From assembly GCA_009837445.1 (NCBI GenBank), contig VXTM01000020.1, positions 1 through 64,000 on the forward strand: a stretch of DNA of 64,000 nucleotides, given 5' to 3'. The stretch is from Acidimicrobiaceae bacterium (GTDB taxonomy: Bacteria > Actinomycetota > Acidimicrobiia > Acidimicrobiales > Aldehydirespiratoraceae). Position 1 is the stretch's first letter, and every line of letters begins with the position of its first letter. The notes under the pieces are model-generated. The model saw only the letters and a program-made list of their open reading frames with translations, was not told the origin of the DNA and did no database searches. A program made the position numbers and the translations under genes. Shown piece by piece: positions 10,503 to 20,962 of this stretch.

Positions 10503-11429
10503 TCAGCTGAGTCCCTTCCGCTCGGCCTCCGGTTCCTTCGTGATCATCGTTCCTATTCCAGCGTCCGTGAACAGCTCGAGCAGCACCGCGTGGGGTATGC
10601 GGCCGTCGAGCATGTGGGCGGAGCCGGCCCCGGCCCGGACCGCGTCCACGCAGGCCTGAGCCTTGGGGATCATGCCGCCGTTGATCGCACCGGAGGCGAT
10701 CATGGCCTCCACATCAGTGACTGTGGCCCGGCTCACCAGCGAGGACGGGTCCACGGGGTCGGCCAGCAGGCCGGGCACATCGGTGAGGTACACGACCTTG
10801 GCCGCGCCGAGCGCGCCGGCCAGGGCCGCCGCCACGGTGTCGGCGTTGATGTTGTAGGCCTGGCCCTGCTGATCGGCCCCGATCGAGGACACGACGGGGA
10901 TGATCTCTCTGGTGACGAGCTGCTCGATGATCCGGGGATCGACCGCAGCGACGTCGCCGACATAGCCCAGCTCGGGATCCCGGGGCGCGGCGATGACGAG
11001 CCTGCCGTCCTCGCCGGAGACCCCGAGGGCTGCTCCGCCGTTCGCGTTGATGGCGTTGACGATGTCCCGGCCGACCTTGCCGACCAGCACCATCCGGGCC
11101 ACTTCGAGAGTCTCGGCATCGGTCACCCGCAGGCCGTCGCGGAACTCGCTCTGCTTGCCCATCCGGGCCAGGTGCTCGCCGATCTGGGGACCGCCGCCAT
11201 GGACGACCACCGGGTGCAGCCCGACGGAGCGCACCAGGACGATGTCGCGGGCGAAGGACGCCGCCAGCGCGGGGTCGGTCATGGCGTGACCGCCGTACTT
11301 GACGACCACCACGGCCCCCCGGAAGCGCCGGATGTAGGGCAGCGCCTCCACCAGCGCCCGGGCCCGCCGGTCGGGCTCGAAGCCCTCGGCGGCGCCGGGA
11401 GCGCTCTCGACTCCGGTTGTGACGGTCAT
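10503..11429 (-). CDS. argB: Acetylglutamate kinase
   Basis: VVVKYGGHAM, VHGGGPQI; ATG at 11429, 4-nt overlap with argJ. Confidence 0.97.
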   Translation of the reverse strand: MTVTTGVESAPGAAEGFEPDRRARALVEALPYIRRFRGAVVVVKYGGHAMTDPALAASFARDIVLVRSVGLHPVVVHGGGPQIGEHLARMGKQSEFRDGLRVTDAETLEVARMVLVGKVGRDIVNAINANGGAALGVSGEDGRLVIAAPRDPELGYVGDVAAVDPRIIEQLVTREIIPVVSSIGADQQGQAYNINADTVAAALAGALGAAKVVYLTDVPGLLADPVDPSSLVSRATVTDVEAMIASGAINGGMIPKAQACVDAVRAGAGSAHMLDGRIPHAVLLELFTDAGIGTMITKEPEAERKGLS

Positions 11430-12655
11430 GTCCGGTACCCCGCGTTGATGTCGATGTAGCCGTGGGTCAGGTCGCAGGTCCAGACCGTGGCCTCGCCGTC
11501 GCCGACGCCCACATCGACCCGGAGCTCGATGTTGTCGCCCAGCAGGTGCTCGGTGGCCCTCTCCTCGCGGTAGCCGGGTCTGGGCATACCCGCATCGGCG
11601 CACTGCTCGTCGCCGATCCAGATCGCGAGCCTGTCCCGGTCGGCCCGCTGCCCGGCCTTGCCCACCGCGGCCACGATCCGGCCCCAGTTGGCGTCGGAGG
11701 CGGCCAGTGCGGTCTTCACCAGCGGGGAGTCGGCCACCGCCCGGGCGATGGCCCGCGCCGAGGCATCGTCGGCCGCCCCGGTGACGGTCACGGCGACGAA
11801 CTTGGTGGCGCCCTCGCCGTCGCGCACGATCTGGTGGGCCAGGTCGAGCATCACCGCGTCGAGGGCGGCCTGGAAGTCCGCCATGTGCGCGGCGGCAGGA
11901 TGTCCCGACGTGCCGGTCGCGGCCAGCAGCACGGTGTCGCTGGTGGAGGTGTCGGAGTCGACGGTGATGCGGTTGAAGCTCTGCTCCACCGACCCGGCCA
12001 GGCACTCCTGGGCGGTCGGCGGGTCCACGGCCAGGTCGGTGAACACGAACGCCAGCATGGTGGCCATGTCGGGGGCGATCATGCCGCTGCCCTTGGCGAT
12101 GCCGGCCACATGGGCGCCAGTGCCCGCCACCGGCGCCGACGCCCCCTTGGGGAAGGTGTCGGTGGTGCCGATGGCGGCCGCGGCAACCTCCCAGGCCTCC
12201 GGATCCGCGGCGGAGAGTCCGGCGACGAGGCCGGGCAGCGCCCCGTCGATCCGGTCGACCGGCAGGTCCTCGCCGATCACGCCTGTGGAGGCGACCAGCA
12301 CCTCCTGTGCGGGCGCTCCCAGGGCCCGGGCCACGGACTCCGCGGTGTGCTGGACGGCCCGGTACCCGGCCGCGCCGGTGAACGCGTTGGCGTTTCCCGA
12401 GTTCACGATGATGGCCCGGCCCCGACCCGATGTGGTCGCCAGGACGTGCTTGCACCAGTCGACGGGCGCGGCGGTGCACAGCGACCGGGTGAAGACACCG
12501 GCCACCGAGCTGCCCGATGGGAGCTCGGCCAGCATCACGTCGTCCCGACCCGAATACCGGATCCCGGCCGCGGCGGTGGCCAGCCGCACACCGGCGACGG
12601 TAGCTACCGCCCCGAACGCCTCCGGGGCCAGAGGCGAGACCTTGACCTCAGTCAT
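11426..12655 (-). CDS. argJ: Bifunctional glutamate N-acetyltransferase / N-acetylglutamate synthase
   Basis: KGSGMIAPDMATMLAF autocleavage motif. Confidence 0.97.
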   Translation of the reverse strand: MTEVKVSPLAPEAFGAVATVAGVRLATAAAGIRYSGRDDVMLAELPSGSSVAGVFTRSLCTAAPVDWCKHVLATTSGRGRAIIVNSGNANAFTGAAGYRAVQHTAESVARALGAPAQEVLVASTGVIGEDLPVDRIDGALPGLVAGLSAADPEAWEVAAAAIGTTDTFPKGASAPVAGTGAHVAGIAKGSGMIAPDMATMLAFVFTDLAVDPPTAQECLAGSVEQSFNRITVDSDTSTSDTVLLAATGTSGHPAAAHMADFQAALDAVMLDLAHQIVRDGEGATKFVAVTVTGAADDASARAIARAVADSPLVKTALAASDANWGRIVAAVGKAGQRADRDRLAIWIGDEQCADAGMPRPGYREERATEHLLGDNIELRVDVGVGDGEATVWTCDLTHGYIDINAGYRT

Positions 12656-12673
12656 CTCGGTCTCCCTGGATCC

Positions 12674-13708
12674 CTAGGGGTAGAGCCCGGCCGGGGCCAG
12701 CCCGGCGGTCTCGTCGATCCCCAGCGCGAGGTTGGCGCACTGCACGGCCTGACCCGAGGCTCCCTTGACCAGGTTGTCGAGCGCGGCGATGGCCACGACC
12801 CAGCCGGTGCGGGCGTCGGCCCTCGCCGTGATGTGAACGCTGTTAGACCCCAGCGTCGCCTTGGTGGACGGCGACCGCTCGCTCACCACCACGAACGGCT
12901 CGTCGCAGTAGGCGTCGGCCAGCACGCCGAGAATGTCGGTGGTGCTGGCGGCGGCGACGGGCCTGGCGTAGCAGGTGGCCAGGATCCCCCGGTTCATGGG
13001 GGCCAGGTGGGGCGTGAACAGAACCTGGACGCCGGTGCCGGCATGGAGTGACAGGGCCATCTCGATCTCGGGCGTGTGCCGGTGGTTCAGCAGGCCGTAG
13101 GCGGTGAAGTCCTCGTCCACCGCGCAGAAGGTCGTATTCGCCTTGGGGGGCCGGCCCGCGCCGGACACGCCGCTGGCGGCATCGACGATGATGCCGGTGG
13201 GCTCGACCAAACCGGCGGCCACCAGCGGAGCGAGCGCCAGCGAGGCGGTGGTCACGTAGCAGCCGGGGGCGGCCACCAGTTCGGCGCCCCGTATGTCGTC
13301 GCGGAACAGCTCGGGGAGGCCGAACACGAACTCGTCGAGCAGTTCCGGCGCGCTGTGCGCTTCGCCGTACCACTCCGGGTAGAGCCTTGGGTCATCGAGC
13401 CGGAAGTCAGCGGCCAGGTCGACGACATGCTTCACGTCGCCCCGCAGTTCCGGCACCACTGCCTGCGACGCGCCGTGGGGCAGCCCGCAGAAGGCAAGGT
13501 CGCAGCCGGAGGCGATGCCGGGCTCGTAGGGTACGAACTCGGCGCCGCCGTAGGCCGCGGCCAGGCTCGGGTACAGGTCGGCCACCGCCCTGCCGGCCAT
13601 CGACTCCCCTGTGGCCACGGCCACTTCCAGGTCGGGGTGGGACGCGCAGATCCTCAACAGCTCCGCGCCGGTGAACCCCGACGCGCCGATGACCGCAACC
13701 TTGTGCAT
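12674..13708 (-). CDS. argC: N-acetyl-gamma-glutamyl-phosphate reductase
   Basis: VAVIGASGFTGAELLR; APGCYVTTASLAL. Confidence 0.97.
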   Translation of the reverse strand: MHKVAVIGASGFTGAELLRICASHPDLEVAVATGESMAGRAVADLYPSLAAAYGGAEFVPYEPGIASGCDLAFCGLPHGASQAVVPELRGDVKHVVDLAADFRLDDPRLYPEWYGEAHSAPELLDEFVFGLPELFRDDIRGAELVAAPGCYVTTASLALAPLVAAGLVEPTGIIVDAASGVSGAGRPPKANTTFCAVDEDFTAYGLLNHRHTPEIEMALSLHAGTGVQVLFTPHLAPMNRGILATCYARPVAAASTTDILGVLADAYCDEPFVVVSERSPSTKATLGSNSVHITARADARTGWVVAIAALDNLVKGASGQAVQCANLALGIDETAGLAPAGLYP

Positions 13709-13736
13709 CCCGCCAGACTAACGGGCCGTCCGAATG

Positions 13737-13774
13737 ATTGCAACTATGTGCATTAGTGAGATACTAGTTGCACG
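13737..13774. promoter_or_regulatory. Candidate tandem ArgR operator (ARG boxes) upstream of argC
   Basis: AT-rich partial palindrome ATTGCAACTATGTGCATT followed 2 nt later by TGAGATACTAGTTGCACG-like half sites, between pheT stop and argC start. Confidence 0.5.
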
Positions 13775-13777
13775 AAG

Positions 13778-16153
13778 TCAGGATCGGAGGACCGCTCCGG
13801 TGCGGCGGGACGTCTCGTCGATGCAGCGCTGGCGGGCCTCGGCCACCTCGGCGTCGGTGAGGGTGCGGTCCTGGGCCTGGAACCGCAGCCGGTAGGCGAG
13901 ACTGCGCGAGCCGTCGGGCACGCCCGCTCCCCGGTAGGTGTCGAACAGCTGGATGTCGGCCAGCAACGACCCGGCTGAGGCCCGCAGCGCCCGCTCCACA
14001 TGAGCGGCAGCCACGCTCTCGGCGACGACGAAGGCCAGGTCCACGTCGCTGGGCGGGTACTTGCTGACCGGCCGGTAGCGGCGCCGGGTCCTGGGCCCGT
14101 CCAGCACCTCCTGAAGATCTAGCTGGAGCCACGCCACCCGGCCCGACACCCCACTGGCTTCGAGCACTTCGGGATCGACCTCACCCACCGCGCCCCGGGA
14201 CCGCCCGGCCACCACCACTTCGGCGGCGCGGGTGGGGTGCATTCCCGGCAGCCCGGCGGCGCGCAGTTCGACCGCGGGCAGCGCCAGTGCGTCCGTGAGC
14301 AGGTCGAGGACCGCCACCGCGGCCGGCGCCTCCTCACCCGCTAGGGCGACGGCCAGGAACTCCCGCTCGTCGGGCAGCAGCTGCCCCTCTGGCGCGGGCC
14401 CATAGACGTGGCCGATCTCGAACAGCCGCACATCGCCGTTGAAGTGGCGCTGGTTGTAGGCCACCGCCTGCAGCTGCCCGGGCAGCAGCGAGGTCCGCAG
14501 CACCGACTCGCTGTCGTCGACCGGGTTGGACAGCGTGACGCCGTCCTCGGGCAGGCCCACCGCGGCCAGCGAGCCGGGCGCCACGAACGGCATCGGCTGG
14601 GTCTCGTAGCAGCCCGCACCCACCAGCACGTCGCGCACCAGCCGCCGGTCCTTCTGATAGGCCGACAGCCCGCCGGCCTCGTTGGCGGTGGGCACGGTGC
14701 GCTCGATGCTCTCGTACCCGTGGAGCCGGGCCACCTCCTCGGCGATGTCGGTCTCGGTTTCGGTGTCCCATCGCCAACTCGGGATGGTCACCTCCAGCTC
14801 GGCGTCGCCGGCGGGGTCCGCCCCGAAACCTATGGACCGCAGGTGACCGGCCATCTCGGTGGCGCCCAGGCCGGTGCCCAGCAGGCTGTTGACCCTGGCG
14901 GCCCGCACCCGCAGCGGGCGGCGGTCGGGCAGGTCGCCGCGCTCGTCGATCGTGCCGCGGGTCACCTCGGCGCCCTCCGCCGCGGCCAGCTGCACGAAGC
15001 GGTTCATGCAGCGCTCCATGTTGTAGCCCCAGTCGGCGCCCCTCCGGAAGCGGGTGGCGGCCTCGCTGGAGAGGTTCAGCCGTTTGGCCGTGCGGGAAAT
15101 CGACGGCGGGTCCCACCACGCCATCTCCACCAGCACGTCGGTGGTACCGGCGTCGATCTCGGTGGACGCGCCGCCCATCACGCCGGCGATGCCGATCGCC
15201 TCGTCGTCACCGTCGGCGATCACCCCGTCGCCGGCAGCCAGCGTGCGGTGTACGCCGTCGAGGGTGGTGATGGTCTCGCCGTCACGGGCCCGGCGCACCC
15301 GGATCCGGGCTCCGGCCACCCGGCCCAAGTCGAAGGTGTGGCTGGGCTGGCCCAGCTCGAGCATCACGTAGTTGGAGATGTCGACGATCAGGTTGATGGG
15401 ACGCTGGCCCAGAGCGGTCAGCCGGTTGGCCATCCACGGCGGCGACGAGCCCTGCGCGGCGTTGCGCAGCACCCGGCCGACGAAGCGGCCGCAAAGGGTG
15501 GGGTCGACGATCTCCACATCGACCGACTCGGCGATGTCCGGTCCGGAGGGGGCCGTGGACCAGTCGGGAGGCTCGAAGGCTACGCCGAGGCCGGCGGCCA
15601 GGTCGCGGGCCACGCCCATGACCGACAGGGCGTCGGGCCGGTTGGCGCCGACCTCGAGATCCCACAGGACGTCGGGCGCCAGACCCAGAGCGTCGGCCAG
15701 CGGCGTGCCCGGCCCGGCACCGGCGGCAGCCCGGTCGTTGAGGATCATGATGCCGTCGGCGTCGTCACCCATCTCGAGCTCGATCTCCGAGCAGCACATG
15801 CCCTCGGAGGCCTGGCCTCTCATCTTGCGGCGGGCGATCTCCAGCCCGCCAGGCAGCACGGTGCCCACCCGGGCCAGCGGTACCAGGTCGCCGACGGCCA
15901 TGTTGAACGCCCCGCAGCAGACCTGCAGGGTCTTGCCGGAGCCGTCGTCGACCTCGACGAGCTGGATTCGGTCGGCGTCGGGGTGGGGGCGCAGCTCGAG
16001 TACCCGACCCAGTACCACGCCGTCGGGCACCGAGCCGGTGACGGTCGTCTCCTCGACCGTCAGACCGAGCGCGCTGAGCACGTCGCCGAGCTCGGCGGGG
16101 TCTCCGCCGATGCCGGGCGCGAACTCCCGGAGCCACGACAGCAGGACCTTCAT
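13778..16153 (-). CDS. pheT: Phenylalanyl-tRNA synthetase beta subunit
   Basis: N-terminal tRNA-binding domain, B5 domain, C-terminal anticodon-binding domain. Confidence 0.97.
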   Translation of the reverse strand: MKVLLSWLREFAPGIGGDPAELGDVLSALGLTVEETTVTGSVPDGVVLGRVLELRPHPDADRIQLVEVDDGSGKTLQVCCGAFNMAVGDLVPLARVGTVLPGGLEIARRKMRGQASEGMCCSEIELEMGDDADGIMILNDRAAAGAGPGTPLADALGLAPDVLWDLEVGANRPDALSVMGVARDLAAGLGVAFEPPDWSTAPSGPDIAESVDVEIVDPTLCGRFVGRVLRNAAQGSSPPWMANRLTALGQRPINLIVDISNYVMLELGQPSHTFDLGRVAGARIRVRRARDGETITTLDGVHRTLAAGDGVIADGDDEAIGIAGVMGGASTEIDAGTTDVLVEMAWWDPPSISRTAKRLNLSSEAATRFRRGADWGYNMERCMNRFVQLAAAEGAEVTRGTIDERGDLPDRRPLRVRAARVNSLLGTGLGATEMAGHLRSIGFGADPAGDAELEVTIPSWRWDTETETDIAEEVARLHGYESIERTVPTANEAGGLSAYQKDRRLVRDVLVGAGCYETQPMPFVAPGSLAAVGLPEDGVTLSNPVDDSESVLRTSLLPGQLQAVAYNQRHFNGDVRLFEIGHVYGPAPEGQLLPDEREFLAVALAGEEAPAAVAVLDLLTDALALPAVELRAAGLPGMHPTRAAEVVVAGRSRGAVGEVDPEVLEASGVSGRVAWLQLDLQEVLDGPRTRRRYRPVSKYPPSDVDLAFVVAESVAAAHVERALRASAGSLLADIQLFDTYRGAGVPDGSRSLAYRLRFQAQDRTLTDAEVAEARQRCIDETSRRTGAVLRS

Positions 16154-16184
16154 CGCAGGCTCCCGATCATGGTCGTCTCGCCCA

Positions 16185-17192
16185 TCAGAACTGCCTCAAG
16201 AAGCGAGTGTCGCTGTTGACGAACTCGCGGATGTCGTCGATCTCGTGGCGCATCACCGCCAGCCGGTCGATGCCGAAGCCGAAGGCGAAGCCCTGCCACT
16301 CCTCGGGATCGATCCCGCAGTTGCTCAGCACGTTGGGATGGACCATCCCGCAGCCGCCCAGCTCCAGCCACGACCCGTCGGGCCGGGAGATGTCGAACTC
16401 GGCCGACGGCTCGGTGAACGGGAAGTAGGACGGGCGCAGCCGGCTCTTGACCTCCCTGCCGAAGAAGGCCCTGACGAACTCGTCGATGGTGCCAGCGAGG
16501 TCGCCCATGGTGATGTTGCGGTCCACGGCCAGGCCCTCGATCTGGTTGAAGGCCGGCAAGTGGGTGGCGTCGGCGGTGTCGGTCCGGAAGGTGCGGCCCG
16601 GCGCCACGATGTAGACGGGCGGCTTGCGCTTCTCCATCACCCGGATCTGCACCGGTGACGTGTGAGAGCGCAGCATGACTTCCTCGGGCTCCCCGAGGTT
16701 GACGAAGATTGTGTCGAAACTGCCCCGGGCCGGATGCCAGTCGGGGATGTTGAGGGCCTCGAAGTTGTACCAGGCCGTCTCGACCTCCGGGCCCTCGGCG
16801 ACGGTGTAGCCCATCCCGACGAACACGTCCTCGAGGCGGTCGCGGGCCTGAGTCACGGGATGCAGGCGCCCACGGCTCAGCGGGACGGTATGGGGCAGGC
16901 GCTCGGTGAGGTCCAGCCGCTCGGCGGCATGGCGGTCGTCCCGGTCAGCAGCCGCCAGACGCTCACGGGCCCCAGCGGCCGCGGTCTCCACCCGGGCGCG
17001 GGCCTCGTTGAGGCGGCGACCGGCCTCGGCTCTGTCGCCGGGGGCGAGATCGGCGAGCCGGCGCTTGGCATCGGCGAAGAGCGAGCGCCGCCCCAGCAGC
17101 TCCCGCTCGACACCGGAGACGGCATCGAGATCGGCGGCCGCGGCGAGGCGCTCCTCGGCCCCGACGGCGGCCTGCTCGTAGCCCTCGATCAC
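16185..17192 (-). CDS. pheS: Phenylalanyl-tRNA synthetase alpha subunit (GTG start)
   Basis: HPLTQ-like HPVTQARDRLEDVFVGMGY; SHTSPVQIR; GLGGCGMVHP-like motif. Confidence 0.97.
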   Translation of the reverse strand: MIEGYEQAAVGAEERLAAAADLDAVSGVERELLGRRSLFADAKRRLADLAPGDRAEAGRRLNEARARVETAAAGARERLAAADRDDRHAAERLDLTERLPHTVPLSRGRLHPVTQARDRLEDVFVGMGYTVAEGPEVETAWYNFEALNIPDWHPARGSFDTIFVNLGEPEEVMLRSHTSPVQIRVMEKRKPPVYIVAPGRTFRTDTADATHLPAFNQIEGLAVDRNITMGDLAGTIDEFVRAFFGREVKSRLRPSYFPFTEPSAEFDISRPDGSWLELGGCGMVHPNVLSNCGIDPEEWQGFAFGFGIDRLAVMRHEIDDIREFVNSDTRFLRQF

Positions 17193-17240
17193 CCGAGAGA
17201 GGCTAATGGCGTCCGCGCCCGCTGCCCGGCAGACCGGATC

Positions 17241-18038
17241 TCACGACTGGCGGCGGTACTCGAAGGCGAGGAGAGTGGCGGCCATGGCCACGTTGAGCGA
17301 CTCGGTGTCGCCCGCCATCGGGATCCGGACTCGGTAGTCGGCGAGTTCTCGCAGCGACGGGTCGAGGCCGTGGGACTCCGATCCGAGCACGAGAGCCACC
17401 GGGCCCTGCAGTGCGGCGAGCACGCCGGAGTCGTGGCGCTCCCCATCGTGGGGGTCGGCGGCCACGATGGTCGCCCCCGCGGCCTGGAGGGCCTCGAGGA
17501 CAGCCGGGGCGTCGGCCGCCTGTACGACCGGCACGCGAAGCACCGAGCCGGCCGAGGCCCTTACCGTTTTGGGAGCCCACGGGTCGGCCCCGCCCACCAG
17601 GACCACACAGCGAGCCGCGCAGGCCCCGGCGGCGCGGATGATCGTGCCTGCATTCCCGGGATCGGCGACGCCGGCGAGCACCAGCACGAGATCGTCCGGA
17701 GACAGCGACCCGGGCAGCTCGACGGTGGGCCGTGCGACCAGCGCCAGCACGGGTTGAGGGCTCACGGCGGGCGCCACCGAATCGAAGGCCCTTTCTGTGA
17801 GGGTGAGCACCTCGGTGCCTGAGTCGAGACGCTGCAGGGCATCCCGCGCCGCGGGTGCCTGCTCGGCCGACTCGCTGACCACCACCAGCGCTGGCTTGAT
17901 CCCAGCCGCCAGCGCCTCCGACAGGGTGCGCGCCCCTTCCAGCACTACCCGGGCATCACCCGGGGATCGACGGCGCACGAGGCGCCGCAGCTCGGCTACC
18001 CGCTTGTGGCGCGGCCCGAGCGCTTGGGGTTCGGTCAG
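17241..18038 (-). CDS. TrmH/SpoU-family rRNA methyltransferase; start uncertain (CTG 18038 overlapping the rplT stop, or GTG 17978)
   Basis: [23 protein letters not shown] ... [18 protein letters not shown] ... [27 protein letters not shown] knot motifs. Confidence 0.88.
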   Translation of the reverse strand: MTEPQALGPRHKRVAELRRLVRRRSPGDARVVLEGARTLSEALAAGIKPALVVVSESAEQAPAARDALQRLDSGTEVLTLTERAFDSVAPAVSPQPVLALVARPTVELPGSLSPDDLVLVLAGVADPGNAGTIIRAAGACAARCVVLVGGADPWAPKTVRASAGSVLRVPVVQAADAPAVLEALQAAGATIVAADPHDGERHDSGVLAALQGPVALVLGSESHGLDPSLRELADYRVRIPMAGDTESLNVAMAATLLAFEYRRQS

Positions 18039-18409
18039 CTGGCCTGGGCCTGGGCCGCCGAGGCCTCGGAGGCTGTCTCGACCAGCGCTGAGAACGCGTC
18101 GGCGTCGTTGACGGCCAGGTCGGCGAGGATCTTGCGGTCGACTTCGATTCCGGCCGCCTTCAGCCCGGCGATGAAGCGGCTGTAGGAGGTTCCCCGCTGG
18201 CGGCACGCGGCGTTGATCCGCTGGATCCAGAGCCGGCGGAAATCGTTCTTGCGGGCCCTGCGATCCCGGAACGCGTAGTTGCCGGAGTGCATGAGCTGCT
18301 CGTTGGCGGACCGCCAGGACCGGGACTTGTTCCCGTAGTAGCCCTTGGCCCGCGACAGCACCGCTCGGCGGCGGCGCCTGGACTGGGCGGGGCGTGTCAC
18401 TCTGGCCAT
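18035..18409 (-). CDS. rplT: 50S ribosomal protein L20
   Basis: [49 protein letters not shown]. Confidence 0.98.
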   Translation of the reverse strand: MARVTRPAQSRRRRRAVLSRAKGYYGNKSRSWRSANEQLMHSGNYAFRDRRARKNDFRRLWIQRINAACRQRGTSYSRFIAGLKAAGIEVDRKILADLAVNDADAFSALVETASEASAAQAQAS

Positions 18410-18465
18410 CGTCTGGTCTCCTTGATGTGCTTCGGGCGCTCAGCCGAGCGTCTCGGGCGGCCCCG

Positions 18466-18657
18466 CTAGATGCCCAGGTCCCGCAGCATCCGCTCGTCCG
18501 ACGACGACACGTCGGCGGGAGCCCGGAGCTGGCGCTTGCGCTTGGGGGACTTCTTCTCGAGGATGTGGTTCTTGTTGATCCGGCGGCGCCGCAGCTTGCC
18601 GGAGCCGGTCCGCCGGAAGCGCTTGGCCGCACCCCGGTGCGTCTTCATCTTGGGCAT
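18466..18657 (-). CDS. rpmI: 50S ribosomal protein L35
   Basis: [24 protein letters not shown]. Confidence 0.98.
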   Translation of the reverse strand: MPKMKTHRGAAKRFRRTGSGKLRRRRINKNHILEKKSPKRKRQLRAPADVSSSDERMLRDLGI

Positions 18658-18735
18658 GGCTGGCTCCCGATCCTGTTGTGGCTGGCTTGCGGTTGCTGGT
18701 GCTCGCTGCGGTGTGCGTGCGATGCGGTGAGGCTT

Positions 18736-19338
<603 letters not shown>

Positions 19339-19384
19339 CGCCTTTCACTCCTCGTGAGCACGGAACCTCCGTATTCGGGCGGAA

Positions 19385-19406
19385 CGCCCCGGCCGCGGCC
19401 GGGGCG
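19385..19406. repeat. 22-bp perfect GC palindrome in the infC 5' leader
   Basis: CGCCCCGGCCGCGGCCGGGGCG. Confidence 0.85.
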
Positions 19407-19497
19407 CTGGTCCGCTGGATTGACCCCGGTAGGGTAGCAGCCGGTCACAGCAAGCGACCACGCCCGCTGGCGAGCCGTCAAAGTTGGAGGTGTCCAT

Positions 19498-19980
19498 ATG
19501 AGCACGCTGTGGACACCCGGAGGCGAGGTGCCGGTCGGCGACCGTCCCTCCGATGCCGGCCCGGCCGGCACCGCGGGAGCCTCCGACCCCTCGGAGCCCG
19601 AAGGCTTCGACCTCGACAGCCTCTCGCCGGAGGAGCGCGAGCAGGCCGAGCAGTACATCCGGGAACTGGCTGAGTCCCGGGAGCGGCTCAAGTCGGTGCC
19701 CGCGTCGGTGGTGGTGGCCAACCACGCCATGGGCCTCTACGAGTTGGCCGCCCTGCATCTGGCCAGCCAGCCGCCGAACTTCACCGAGGCGACGGTGGCC
19801 ATCGACGCCCTCGGCGCGCTACTCGACGGGATGAAGGACCGGCTCGGCGAACCCGAGGCCACCCTACGCGAGGCCATGTCACAGATCCGCATGGCCTTCG
19901 TCCAGCTCAAGAACCGCCCCCAAGACCCGGAGGCCGCCGACACCGGCGACGACGGCTCAGAAGACGACCCCGCCGCCTGA
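19498..19980 (+). CDS. DUF1844 domain protein
   Basis: LKSVPASVVVANHAMGLYELAALHLASQPPNFTEATVAIDALGALLDGM; divergent from infC; GGAGG upstream. Confidence 0.88.
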   Translation: MSTLWTPGGEVPVGDRPSDAGPAGTAGASDPSEPEGFDLDSLSPEEREQAEQYIRELAESRERLKSVPASVVVANHAMGLYELAALHLASQPPNFTEATVAIDALGALLDGMKDRLGEPEATLREAMSQIRMAFVQLKNRPQDPEAADTGDDGSEDDPAA

Positions 19981-19997
19981 GCCAGCGGTGCGCCCCT

Positions 19998-20873
19998 CTA
20001 GGGGACGATCTTGGAGATGGGCATCTCGACTATGTCGGTGGCGCCCAGATCGCGAAGCGCGGGGATCAGGATGTTGATCTCGTTGCGGGGCACGACGGTC
20101 TCCACCGCGTAGCCCGCGCCCCGGAAGAGCTCGTTGACAGTGGGGGCCTTCATGGCCGGCAGGATCTCGATCACGTCGTCGAGCGCGTCCGCGCCCACGT
20201 TGAGCTTCACCAGCACCTTGCCTCTGGCCTCCAGCACGCCCTGGAGCAGCGTGAAGATCTGGCCCATGGCGTGCCGCTTGTCTGCATCGGCGGCCGCCGC
20301 GGGGTTGGCGATCAACTCGGTATAGGAGGTCAGCAGGGTGTCGATGATGCGCAGACCCGCAGCCCGCAGAGCCCGGCCCGTCTCGGTGATCTCGACCACC
20401 GCGTCCACGATGTCGGGCACCTTGGCCTCGGTGGCCCCGTAGCTCAGCGCGATCTGGGCCTCGATGCCGGCGCTCTCGAAGAACCGGCGGGTCAGCCCCG
20501 GGTACTCGGTCGACACTCGAACACCTTGCGGGAGGTCGGCCATGCTCTGGTAGGGCGAGTCTCCGGCCACCGCCAGCACCACCCGGATCGGCAACGACGT
20601 CGCCTTGGAGTACTGCAGCTCGCCGAGCGAGACCACCTCGCTGCCGGTCTCCTCCACCCAGTCCCGGCCGGTGATGCCTATGTCGAAGAGGCCGTCGGCG
20701 ATGTAGACGGGGATCTCCTGGGGCCTCAGGATCCTCACGTCGCTGATGCGGGGATCGGCGATCGAGGCGCTGTAGGCCACGTCGGAGGATCGCCGCACGG
20801 GCAGATCGGCAGCCTCGAACAGTTCGAGGGTGGACTTCTCGAGCGATCCCTTGGGAAGAACGAGCTTGAGCAT
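19998..20873 (-). CDS. hisG: ATP phosphoribosyltransferase (long form)
   Basis: LVLPKGSLEKSTLELFEAADL; IADGLFDIGITGRDWVEE; C-terminal regulatory domain. Confidence 0.95.
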   Translation of the reverse strand: MLKLVLPKGSLEKSTLELFEAADLPVRRSSDVAYSASIADPRISDVRILRPQEIPVYIADGLFDIGITGRDWVEETGSEVVSLGELQYSKATSLPIRVVLAVAGDSPYQSMADLPQGVRVSTEYPGLTRRFFESAGIEAQIALSYGATEAKVPDIVDAVVEITETGRALRAAGLRIIDTLLTSYTELIANPAAAADADKRHAMGQIFTLLQGVLEARGKVLVKLNVGADALDDVIEILPAMKAPTVNELFRGAGYAVETVVPRNEINILIPALRDLGATDIVEMPISKIVP

Positions 20874-20962
20874 CTGCGGTCCTAGGGCCTGGGGGAGACG
20901 GCGCTGAGGCTACCGGCATGCGGGCCGAGCATTGCCCAGAAACCCCCTACCCGCCGGGGCGT

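Noticed and set aside
10503-12479. Apparent 658-aa ArgB fusion protein
   Set aside because: The upstream part is an out-of-frame reading of argJ; argB starts at ATG 11429.
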